The notes under the pieces: generated by a model
The model's input: only the letters and a program-made list of their open reading frames with translations
Told to the model about the DNA's origin: nothing
Database searches by the model: none
Program-made: the position numbers and the translations under genes
Shown: positions 1 to 9,472 of the stretch, in pieces
Layout: each line of letters starts with the position of its first letter
How positions within the stretch are numbered: position 1 is the first letter of the stretch
Source of the DNA: Cylindrodendrum hubeiense
Taxonomy: Eukaryota > Ascomycota > Sordariomycetes > Hypocreales > Nectriaceae
DNA length: 64,000 nucleotides
Direction of reading: 5' to 3'
Assembly: GCA_014621425.1 (NCBI GenBank)
Contig: JAANBB010000006.1
Coordinates: 62,001-126,000 of the forward strand

Positions 1-805
1 CTCAGACTCGGCACAATTTTACGTTCAGGTCCTTTGTTTTCTAATCACCCGTTCAACCCGATTTTACATTTCGTAGTACTCATCTATGACTAGTATTGTA
101 ACTATAGAAGAATATACATTTGGTCTGCGTCTCTTTCACTGCCCATATGCCCGTATTGAATCAGTCGTCAGGTACAGGATTGCCTTTGTAATCCTCTGCG
201 ACGGTATTATATCTATCTGATTCCAGAGCCACCTAAAATCAATCATGGCAAGAAATGATGATCAGATAATTAAGCTCGCATCCAGGCTTGTTGTTGACTC
301 GAGCTGAGATGGGTCCATACACTTTTGTGTTTTTGTATTAAGAAATGGGACACGCGGCACGACTCATGGCGCTCTGTAGCTAAGTGGAACTGGGCTTGTT
401 GTAGCAACGACGTGGCCAAATGACGGTAAAAATTGACAATCGCAGAGCACCTAGTTCGCTGACTATCTTGGGCTTTTCGATAAGTTGTCGTTGGTGTGTT
501 AGTTAGGCGACCCACCAACCCTTCACACACGTGGCTGTGGCGGACGGGAGCGGGTCTGCCAACTCACTCTGCAGTATAAACTGGAGATTTAAATAGCACT
601 TCAAAAATTCCAGTGGCAACAATATTTTGCGTGCTCCCTCTCAAGCACTCGGTAAACTAACAGCGCTCCATCAGAAATTTATCGTGACAATTGAGTTATC
701 AGAGTGTGTGCCACTACCTGCACGACGTGTTGCCAGGAAAATCATTGAAGATGGGTGGCTGCCCCATATCACCTTTAATGACAGGAGCTGACGGAACGCT
801 TTTAG
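1..805. other. Left-edge spacer, no gene seen
   Basis: No open frame here has recognisable domain content or a consistent splice structure. The longest frame (minus strand, about 270-530) is low in recognisable motifs and lies in ordinary mixed-composition DNA. The rightmost part is upstream of the HET remnant. Confidence 0.5.
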
Positions 806-1495
806 AATAATAAAACCACCTTTGAAGAATTCAAGCATACACCATTAACTATCGACGAAGCTTTTCGGCTCGTCACGTTGCATCTGCCTTCGTCTGATAG
901 CCTTATCTATTGCACCGTAAAAGATGTGTCTCTTACCGAGCACGAACATTACGAAGCGCTGTCATATTGTTGGTGGATTGATAACCCACTTGGAGACACG
1001 CAGGAAGGAGAGATTAAGCACATCATCTGCAACAACAAAATTCTCCCGGTATATGAGAATATTTATAACGCATTACTACAACTTCAGCGAAACAAGACAT
1101 ACACTTCACAGTGGAAAGATGCGATATGCATAGACCAGAGAAAGAGTGCCAACGATGGGGGGATAAGTGCAGCAATGTGGGAAACGAAGGGAGTGGCCCA
1201 GCAGAGGCAACTGAAAGTGAAGAGAAGACGCGAGAAAAAGAAAATGAGGCCCGCAGCCCCAAGGAGGAGAGAAGGACAAATATACATCATGGGACAGATT
1301 TTCGCGTTGGCAAAACGGGTCATTGTTTTTGGAAACTACGAAGGCTACAGAACGAAGTTGAACATCGTTTTGCGGAAGGAGACTGCACATTTGGCATTAA
1401 TGTTAAACTCAAATCTTGCGACAATGTGTGACTTGGAACTCTTTAATCGATCTTGCTTGTCATGGCAGTCGCATGGCCATCGCAGCCATTACTAA
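806..1495 (+). pseudogene. HET-domain fragment fused to a beta-lactamase-gene piece
   Basis: The frame opens after a TAG near 804 and reads a HET (heterokaryon incompatibility) start: FRLVTLHL, then YEALSYCW near 945-975, AICIDQ near 1120-1140 and MGQIFALAKRVIVFG near 1288-1333. HET proteins act in fungal allorecognition and cell death. Three things argue for decay. No ATG opens the frame. About 50 Lys/Arg-rich residues separate ICIDQ from MGQIF, where HET proteins usually have a short spacer. From 1331 the frame changes abruptly into a copy of the C-terminal region of the hydrolase encoded at 5926-7578, and it stops at 1495, far short of a complete HET protein. The HET identity rests on motifs I can see; the call that it is non-functional is inference. 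An expressed chimera is possible but less likely. Confidence 0.65.
1331..1449 (+). repeat. 119-bp segment duplicated from the beta-lactamase-like gene
   Basis: This 119-bp stretch matches the reverse complement of 6107-6225 with seven mismatches and no gaps by hand count (about 94% identity). It encodes the same peptide as residues 452-491 of the hydrolase (GNYEGY to DLELFNR) in the same reading frame as the HET remnant. Similarity drops sharply at both ends, apart from one or two bases at the left junction. It is a recent dispersed, inverted partial gene duplication. Confidence 0.9.
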
Positions 1496-2001
1496 TCCTC
1501 TTTGTGTTGGGGTTTTTATTCTCTTGCACCCTCCCATCACACATTGCGCACTATAGTAAATTTAAGATAACTATATCACTGGTTCATATTGCCTTGGAGC
1601 CGTGATCCAAACCGGAAGCCGGTCGGCCCAGACCCTGAGACGACAGTGAATCGCGGTCGGGAGTAGAACGGGAGAGTGCGGACAGAGAAGCACTAAGTCC
1701 AATGTCTCGAGTTAGAAGCCGCGGAGAGAGTAGGCATGAGTCGGCTGTGGATCTGGCCTTGGTGGAGGGAACTACGCAGCTTCAAAAGAGGTAGGCTTTG
1801 TTCGAACAAAGGGCAGATACCGAGCCGGTTTTGAGCGGACCTACATGGTTCCAACCCCATAATACTGCAGGCGCTCTAGATAATCAGTATTGGTTACGAA
1901 AGAGAATTAAATAAATAATAATAAATATAGCTTTAGAAGAATATTAAGTAACTCTTTCTAATTTTTATTTACAGTCAGGTATGTAGCCCTATCAACTTGA
2001 A
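1496..2001. other. Spacer, no gene seen
   Basis: A gene-free stretch between the HET remnant and the 3' end of the Thr-rich gene. The part from about 1890 to 1975 is very A+T-rich. No domain or RNA gene is recognisable. Confidence 0.5.
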
Positions 2002-3771
2002 CTACGCTCGACATCTTCCAGATCCAGAGCAGACAGGAGGATCTTGGCTAGGATACTTTGTCTCTCTAACTACAACCGTCCGTGTGCTGGTGACAATATC
2101 GCCACTCTGTGTCGTGGTAATACTGACAGTAGCAGTAGAATACACAGTCTCAGTGAAGGGTGCTGGAGTCCGGTGGACAGTGATGGTAGCGGGAGTAGGC
2201 GCAATTCGGACAGTGGTATGTCTGAAGATTGTGCGTGTCGAGCTAGCTGTAGTTGTTGAAGTTGTCGTAGATCGATCAGCAGTGGCGGTGATCGTCTCTG
2301 TGGTGGTAGCCGTAGTGGTGACAGTAGCATCCACGTCGAAACAGACGGTTGAAGTGAGGACCTCGGGGTACTCAGTCGTGGTATCAGTGACCGTGCTAGT
2401 CTCATACACAGTAGAAGTGGTTATGAGGGTGACCGTAGGGCTAGCAGCAGTGGCAATCTCTGTCTCAGTGTTCGTAATCGTCTCCGTAGCTGTATCCTGG
2501 GTGTAGCTGCAAGTTGTAATTGTCGCCGGGTCAGGGGTGATGGTATCAATCTCTGTCGAGACAATCGTTCCTCCGATGTTCACGGTAGATGTAACAGTGT
2601 CGTACTGAGTGGTGGTACCACTGGCAATTGTCGTTGTCGCGGCAGCGTTGCAGTCCAGAGTGCCGAGAGCGCGCTTTTTGATTCGGTTTGATTGCTCACC
2701 GGGGACACAGAAGCGGGAAACAGTCGACGTGGTCACGACAGTCTCAGTGAGAACGTGAGAAGCCTCTGTTATAGTGAAAACACTGGTAACAGGGAGGGCT
2801 GGCAGAGTCTTGGTGGTGGTTGACCTCTCGGCACGGACGGTGACCTTGGAGGGTCTGCCTCGAATGGTTCGAGTCAAATACTCGGTCGTCGACACACACT
2901 CGCTGACAGTCTCGATGGAGGTGGATGGCTCAGGAGTCACTGTGCTTGTGACAGACTCAGTAATCTCGGGAGCAGCCTCGGTCAGGGTTCCGGTGGTGCA
3001 GAGGCTGGTCGATGTTTCTTGTGCAACGCTCACAGTGGACGTAGTGGTTTCTGTGCCGGTTTCCGTCGTGCTCTCGGTCTCCGTCACATATTCGGCGTCA
3101 GGCGTAGTAGTGGTCGTTGTCGTCTCGGTGTCGATCTCGGTTTCGGTGACTGTGCTGTCGACACATCGGCTGCTCGTGGTCACGACGGGCAGGGTTGAGG
3201 ATGTTGTGATCGTGTTGAAGGTGTCGCTCGAGATGGTCTCGCTGACAATTGCTGTTTGCGTGATAGTTGCTGCCGAATATGAAGTCGCCTGAGTGTTAAC
3301 CGAAAAGGTGATTTTTGAGGTGGTTGTCGTGGCCAGGGCAGACCGGACTCCCAAATGGGTAACGGTCATTGCAGAGCCCCGTTTTAAACTTGCGGTCAAA
3401 ACCAAGAATGTCAATGTGACGGTTTGGAGTGAATTGGCGACAACAGTAGATCCCATCTGTGGAAGCTGGCCTGTAGTGGTTGAAACAATACCATTGGACA
3501 TGGTGAATGCAACGTTTGCTTTCTCAACTTCGGCATAGCAGGGGCTGAACAAATTCTGTTAACCCACAGGCCCATCAACTCGAAGGCAAAGGACTCACCA
3601 AACAACGAATTCAATCGAAAGAAGGTTTGTACCGACGGGCTGAAACACACAGACTCCATCGTCACTTTGGGCGTACAATGGAATTAACGTGTCACATGCA
3701 TACTCGCCACAGTCAGCGGCTGCGATACCCAAAAGGCATGCCCAAAGGGCAAAGATGTATGAAGCAATCAT
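2002..3771 (-). CDS. Secreted threonine-rich protein
   Basis: Two exons: 3599-3771 and 2002-3544, with a 54-bp GT-AG intron at 3545-3598 (donor GTGAGT). The joined product is 571 residues. It begins with a typical signal peptide (MIASYIFALWACLLGIAAA) and a Cys-containing stretch of about 60 residues. The rest is dominated by Thr/Ser/Val with motifs such as TETET, TTTTTTT and VTSTVT, as in heavily O-glycosylated fungal wall or extracellular proteins. A dibasic Kex2-like site (IKKRALG) lies near the middle. No catalytic domain and no obvious GPI signal at the C-terminus. The style resembles the Thr-rich tail of the giant pectinesterase at 30192-38956, which also has a KKR site. Function is unknown; an adhesin or structural wall protein is possible. 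Confidence in the gene is good, in a function low. Confidence 0.75.
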
Positions 3772-3913
3772 GGCTTCTGGTTTATAACGAATGTGTGGAA
3801 CGAATGACGGTCGAGGCTGAAAGAGTGACAGAACCTACGCTCTTCACGCCCTGACGGCGGGGATCGCTGTGGTTGATCATATATGATTCTCTGGTTGGCA
3901 AATCGACGGGTCG

Positions 3914-4250
3914 ATCCACTGTAAAATGAACGGAGTACGCGTCCTGGGGTTGTGCCCCTGGCCAGGGGCGTAGAAGTTGTTGAATAGCCGCCAGCCACAT
4001 TCGATAGTTTGTCCAAACGCACTCTCCAGACCCATTTAACGTATGTAACGGTGGATAGCTGTAAGTCTGATTGGGGTCCGCTACCGAATGTACGGAGTCA
4101 TGTCCTGTTATGTAACACTAGCCAGGATCTTAGAGGCTATTGAATACAGCCTTAAACCGCATCCGGTAGTTTGTCAAGATGCACCATCCGTGCCCATTCA
4201 GCTCCGGTCGATAGCCGTGAATCTGATTGATGTCACTATGCACCATGATC
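3914..4250. repeat. Diverged tandem repeat, period about 160 bp
   Basis: Two adjacent copies, about 3914-4075 and 4075-4250, align along their length with small gaps. Shared anchors include CGGAGT..GTCCTG (near 3930 and 4093), GCCAGG (3961 and 4121), GTTGAATA/ATTGAATA, TAGTTTGTC and CTGATTG. Identity is roughly two-thirds by eye. No open frame spans both copies. Could be an old noncoding tandem duplication or a mobile-element remnant. Confidence 0.6.
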
Positions 4251-5925
4251 CTTCCAGCGAAATATTCAATGCATCATAGCGCTAGTTAAATTTGTCAGTT
4301 CATTTTCACCGTCACCTGGGCCACCAAATTCCAACCCAGAACAGAAAACCCATGTCCAGGTTCTGTACTATGAGAACATGGGTTGGTTGAAGAAGCTGCG
4401 GTCAAACCGTGGCAGAAATAACAAATGAGCGAGGTCGATAAAATAGGAATTCCAATTCGCAACTGTCAATGGATACTCAGTAAAGCAGAGGTCAGGGCTT
4501 CATCTGAGCAAATGCGAGGCAATTCGATGTCTAATTTAGTTAGTGTGGAAAAAAGATTCCGAGTTTGGACACTCATTGGTCCTCCAATGTGGGGAGCACT
4601 AAATTTGCAGCCCTCACGGCAACAACCCCTTCTACCTCGCTTTCTAGAAAGACCTAAGAAGGCGGCAAGAAAGCCACTCCCGACTGTTGACTTGCGATGG
4701 GCGGTAGTGCATATAAACACCCTCAGTAAGAGAATCGGTCAGGAATTCCAGAACATGACCTCAAGGTGTCCCGAACTAGCGACATTTATCATCGTTGCTG
4801 TTGAGCAGACATTTTCGAAAGACAGGGGAAAAGGAGATGAGGAATCCACATAGTGGGGATGACGCGGCCATTAGAAATCGATCCAAAATCGAATGGGGAT
4901 TTCAAGGATAAGGATTCAGCTGGCGATTTACCGCCCGGGCAGGTGTACTAAGCTCGATAAATACAAGCGTTGTACGCAACATCGGCTCAGAAAAACATCC
5001 CCTGTAATTTCTCTCCAACTCACTCACACGGATAGCGCTAGAGGGAGCAGTGGGTCAGACCTCAGTACACACTCCTCAGTACTTCGTATGGAGATTGACG
5101 CTTGAAATGTTAGATTCGCCCCACGCATGCAGGGGTCAACTTGGTCACACGGGTCGTGCCTCTCCGTCCCTCTCCGTGCCACAGACGTGCACAGTCAATT
5201 CGTCAAGGTCCCTGCCGCTGTCTCCGGCAGTCACCGTCAAGCTGGCCAGTAAGTGGCTCCGGTTTTTGCCAATGGATCGGTGTGAGTTATCAAGAAGTGC
5301 CAAACATACATCTTCCACACACCCGAAGAGACATTCCCCACCCTCGAGCGGGCATCCACTCTCATCGCAGTGACAATAGGCTGCTGGGTTCAGATGTCTC
5401 AGCGGCTAAGGAGGTGATAGTGGTAGAGGTTTATAATGGGCGATGTTGGCCATAGATACCACCGGGCCGAGGAGGAAGGGTCTTGGGAGAAGACACCCCG
5501 AGGTAGTTACCATGGGAATATGAGAAGATGAGAGAAGGGGGTTTTATCAGAGATACTGCGAGAATTGTTTGGAGTGGTGCCATCGTAAATCCTATCATGG
5601 ATGGAAAGACAACCTCCGTCAGAGGAAACGAGAACGAAGCAGTGTACTCGCTGCTGCAATTGGGCCCACGCTTTGCATCATAAACCAAACAGGCAATTTA
5701 TTCCATCAACCCAATAACCGTGCTCGAGCAACCAAAGCTCGACCCTGAAAGGTCGAGTTTATTTTTCGCTGTTAGGGGGTAGCTTTAGGCGTCTCAATTG
5801 GTAAACTCGGGAGTCTGATGCTCGGCAGACAGTCACTGGAGAAGCCACATGTATAGGTGATGATGGAATTCTAAATACCGTGTTCAATCTTGGGATGATT
5901 GCCTTTAGATACCCTTTCTATGCCC
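4251..5925. other. Spacer, no convincing gene
   Basis: Several frames of 60-140 codons occur, the longest at 4425-4853 (+). None has a recognisable motif, codon pattern or splice context. The right end lies downstream of the 3' end of the hydrolase gene on the minus strand. Confidence 0.5.
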
Positions 5926-7578
5926 TTAAGGCTCTATTCTTTTAAACCAAGCGGTATCCGATGGCTCATACTCCCAGGAAAGTCCTTCAATTTTGCCCGC
6001 ATTATCTCGCTTGAACCGCAAAACGCCAACAAACCACTCATCCCAGTCAATCATCCCTTGACTCAACCAAGCATCTCTTGTAGTAGGTTGAAAGCTGAAC
6101 TGATCGCGATTAAAGAGTTCCAAGTCACACATCGTCGCAAGATTTGAGTTTAACATTAATGCCAAATGTCCAGTCTCCTTCCGTAAAATTATGTTCAACA
6201 TCGTGCTGTAGCCTTCGTAGTTTCCAACGTAATCTTCAAGATTAGCCTCTTCTTGTATTATATTGCGATGGGCAAGCCACTTATCAATAATGTCATTGTA
6301 CATCTTTTTGTGCAAATGAGCTTCTCTTTTGGCAAGCTCAAGGATGTCAACATGCGGTTGTAGGTCAAACAAGGCTTGAAGCATTATCTTAGCTGCAAAG
6401 TCGGCGGCATCCCCTAGGTTCATTCCATTAGCGAGCGCTATAACTCCGCTGTTTGTTTCAGGAAAAAGATATAGTGCAGACGCATAACCATTCATATTGC
6501 CGTTATGGCCAACAAAGAACTTTTTCTCTGAGTCCCGACCCAGGATGTATTTCATATTGTACTCAGGATCCTCTTCAGATGTTTTATGATTCACTCCCAT
6601 GTAGCCGAGGCCGACAGTCGGCAAGTAGCCACGATACCACCCTTTTCCATACGCAAAGTCGTCGTTGAAGTCGTCGTCGACGAGTCCAACCCACTCTGCT
6701 GACCATGCCTCATCAATATGTCGTAAGGGGTTTTCTGGGTGCAATGCTTCACCGTGAAGAGGCAAATATTGGTCTCCTTTCCCAGCAGCAAGAACCGCTT
6801 TGGACCATTTCAGCATGTCCCTGACTGAGCTCCGCATGCCCATTGCCGCCAGAATGGGAGTGTGATGACCAGTGGTGAAATTTGCCGTGTCAATCTTCGA
6901 ATAGTCTCCATTCTCAAGCTTTGCATAACCATGAGCTTGGTTAGAGATCTTGTCAACCTCTTCCTGGGAAACAGCAGTATCGTTCATACCAAGGGGATCG
7001 AGGATCCTGGCTCGCACGAAGTCAGAATATCTCTGGCCACTGGCCTCCTGAACTGCTAACCCCACTAGACCATATGTGAAGTTATTGTAGAGCCACCAGG
7101 AGTTGAACCTCTGGCCTTCTTCATTCTCGGTTGGCGAGTGATTGAGAAAATCCACGAACCCGTATTCCTCACTGGCCACAGAGCCGCGGGGGCCTAGTAA
7201 AAGGACTTGTGGGCGGCTCAGACCAATGGAATGAGCCAAGGCATGCCTAATCGTGGCCTCTTTGGCAATACGGTCGTTGCCCACGGGATTGAAGTTAGGT
7301 AGGTACTTCGTTACAAGATCGTCCCACTGCATCTTGCCATCACTGACAAGAATACCGATTGCTGCAGACAGGAACATTTTGGAGCAAGAACCGAGGAGGT
7401 ACGTCGATTCCCAAGTGGCAGAATACTCGTGTTCGACGTCACGAAGGCCGAAGCTTCTACTGAACACAGTTTCGCCATGGTGGAGTACTCCCACAGAAAT
7501 AGAGGGGACAGCACAAATCTCTCGAATTTGTTTAACATCGTTAAAGCCATCTTCTAGGCGTTTAGATAGTCTATCCAT
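5926..7578 (-). CDS. Beta-lactamase-family serine hydrolase
   Basis: A single-exon frame of 550 residues with the fold signature of class C beta-lactamase/penicillin-binding-protein-like hydrolases (PF00144). The SxxK nucleophile motif is SCSK at residues 64-67, the Tyr motif is YNN at 164-166, and the third motif is HNG at 358-360 in place of KTG, as is usual in the esterase/peptidase branch. A C-terminal extension of about 150 residues follows, as in many fungal members. No signal peptide, so probably cytosolic. Family members hydrolyse esters or amides or act as acyltransferases in secondary metabolism; the substrate here cannot be told. The start at 7578 is the first Met and lies just before the conserved N-terminal region. 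A 119-bp piece of this gene (6107-6225) is copied into the HET remnant at 1331-1449. Confidence 0.88.
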   Translation of the reverse strand: MDRLSKRLEDGFNDVKQIREICAVPSISVGVLHHGETVFSRSFGLRDVEHEYSATWESTYLLGSCSKMFLSAAIGILVSDGKMQWDDLVTKYLPNFNPVGNDRIAKEATIRHALAHSIGLSRPQVLLLGPRGSVASEEYGFVDFLNHSPTENEEGQRFNSWWLYNNFTYGLVGLAVQEASGQRYSDFVRARILDPLGMNDTAVSQEEVDKISNQAHGYAKLENGDYSKIDTANFTTGHHTPILAAMGMRSSVRDMLKWSKAVLAAGKGDQYLPLHGEALHPENPLRHIDEAWSAEWVGLVDDDFNDDFAYGKGWYRGYLPTVGLGYMGVNHKTSEEDPEYNMKYILGRDSEKKFFVGHNGNMNGYASALYLFPETNSGVIALANGMNLGDAADFAAKIMLQALFDLQPHVDILELAKREAHLHKKMYNDIIDKWLAHRNIIQEEANLEDYVGNYEGYSTMLNIILRKETGHLALMLNSNLATMCDLELFNRDQFSFQPTTRDAWLSQGMIDWDEWFVGVLRFKRDNAGKIEGLSWEYEPSDTAWFKRIEP

Positions 7579-8463
7579 TCATTTTATTAGAGTCAAGGAA
7601 CCTGTAGGTGGATGAGATGGACAACCATACTCGGGCATGATGAATTCGATAGAGATGTATTTGACAGTTGCAGTGAGAAAATAATCAGAATTCAGATTGA
7701 AATCATAGTTTGACAGGTATAACAGGTTGTGGAGAATCCGAGTGAAGATATAGAGTGAGGCGAGGGAAAGGCAGGCTATACGGGAACTTGGGGGACCTCT
7801 AGAAATGAGGCTCTGTCCCAACTGCTCTTTTTTTGTCTTATCGGCTAAAGTCAGATCAAAAGTGCAATTACTACCCAATTATGCCCCGAGGTGACATCGC
7901 ATGATCAAGGACCAGGCCACCAATAGTTTGCACACCCGTATCATTACTCCTATCTGCACATGTTCTTTGAGGCCCTTGTCAGACCGACGTGCACGGCCTC
8001 ATTCCTACCCTGCTCTTGTCACCCGACAGCCTTGATTTCCTTGATTCTCTTGATGCTTTACATTTAAGAAGGTATCATTTTCCACGCGGTGCATTTTAAA
8101 TTGGTATATTTATGCGGATGCCAAGCACGATATCACACCGTGGTACCACGTCTATTGGATGTCGATGTATTTTGGAATACCCGAGGTACATGCCGATCAG
8201 GAGACCGGCAATAATATCGCAGGTGACCCTAACTTGTATATTTAAAATAATTACGCAATACTTGCACAATCTAAAAAGATGCTGCCATGGAAGTGAACCT
8301 CTGTTCGAGAGCGGAGTATTTAACCAGCGGGCACGCGGGATACCGCCATTTCTATCTGCGTAGTAGGGAATCAGCAACTCGGATGTCCAGTTGACCGAGA
8401 ATAAACTGCCCCTTCATTTCGTCAATCACAAAGGCTACCAAGTTGTCCGTGGAAGTCACGAAG
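7579..8463. other. Spacer with promoter of the hydrolase gene
   Basis: The left part is the 5' flank of the minus-strand hydrolase gene. An upstream frame (7579-7878, minus) ends immediately before its ATG and looks like leader sequence rather than a gene. No other feature recognised. Confidence 0.45.
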
Positions 8464-8622
8464 ATGAACTGCCCGAGTATGTGGTCTGGAGGCGGTGGTC
8501 CCGGTGGTGGTCGTGGCTCTCGCCCAAAGCCAAAACCGTCGCCTAACCCCGTTGTGCCTCCGGATCCCCCTCCGAATCCCCCTCCGAATCCCTCCCCAAA
8601 GCCTCCAGAACCTACAACCTAA
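8464..8622 (+). CDS. Possible small Gly/Pro-rich ORF
   Basis: ATG at 8464 opens 52 codons: a Gly-rich segment (GGGGPGGGRGSR) followed by a Pro-rich one (PKPKPSPNP, PDPPPNPPPNP). The Pro-rich part is encoded by short tandem repeats of CCCCCTCCGAAT around 8568-8595. The same frame is open upstream to a TGA at 8392. Low-complexity composition alone can produce such a frame, so this may be a fragment of a larger spliced gene or not coding at all. No family is recognised. Confidence 0.25.
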   Translation: MNCPSMWSGGGGPGGGRGSRPKPKPSPNPVVPPDPPPNPPPNPSPKPPEPTT

Positions 8623-9472
8623 GAAGTCAAAGGACGCAAGTAAGCAGTCCCCCCTCCCCCCTAAAAGTCCCCCCAAGTTGAACGTGCTAATTCTTGCTGA
8701 ATAGATCCATGCGGTTGAAATCGGCATGAACATGGGTAAGCGGGCTCTTTGTTGGATTTCTACTTTATGCAAGCTAATTAATTCCCTTGATTCACAGACA
8801 AGGTTTGTTGATTCAGGTATTTCTTTGCCCGTGCAGAAGATAGGTCCCCATTCCAAGGAAATGTGTCTAAAATGGAATAATTCCAAAACTATGTATCCAC
8901 CTCTGATTCCGGAATTGGCGACTTGTGAATAGGCGACGTACGTGATCTCGTTGAGAAAATGGAAGTGCATAAGGCGGTAATTAACTCCTGGATCCTGAAA
9001 TGGCTGGTTCTGAGGACCAAAATCGACTCCTGATCGATTTAGGGGCTGCCTGTGGGTTTAAATACGAGCTTAAGCTTCTGAGATAGACTCTCTGAAAGGC
9101 ATATAATGCATTCTATGATCTCCTAATTCCTTGATTGTGACCAGAGATGAAGACGACCTTTTCCAATATTAGAGGCCTGCCGAGGCTCCTTAAAATAGGT
9201 CAGGCCCGATGCACCTTTTCTTGGTGCCCAATGCCCGGTGCTTAGATGCATCCTCCGCGAATCAATGCAGTAAGCCTCACCAATCTGGCCTTCCTGAAGG
9301 TTATGGCGGGGGTTTTCAGGCTCGTTCTCAGTACATAAGCGTGATCTGTAGGCGCTGTCGTGGGCGATATCTGTTCTTTATTGCTGTCCCTGGAATTCTG
9401 CTCTGCTTTCCGTCTACTCAATTAAATCGGTGCCTGATTGATTTAAACCCATCTACGTTTACGTCCTTGTTG
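8623..9472. other. Spacer with intron-like signals, no gene resolved
   Basis: Plus-strand splice-like pairs are visible: GTAAGC near 8639 to AG near 8704 (with a branch-like GCTAAT), and GTAAGC near 8735 to CACAG near 8799. They do not join into an open frame with the Pro-rich ORF upstream, because stops intervene. An in-frame Met-led extension of the NLR gene from 9209 is open but looks noncoding; ATG 9473 fits the family better. Confidence 0.35.

Noticed and set aside
2774..3292. Plus-strand Val-rich ORF opposite the Thr-rich protein
   Set aside because: Same antisense effect of ACN codons; the minus strand has the signal peptide and a clean intron.
4425..4853. 142-codon plus-strand ORF
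   Set aside because: No motif, no promoter-like context, isolated in a spacer.
8422..8970. Minus-strand 182-codon ORF
   Set aside because: Antisense of a Pro/Gly-rich repeat with no recognisable domain.
9209..9472. Upstream in-frame extension of the NLR gene
   Set aside because: The added 88 residues look noncoding; family members begin close to the VWKDAHERY region, so ATG 9473 is preferred.
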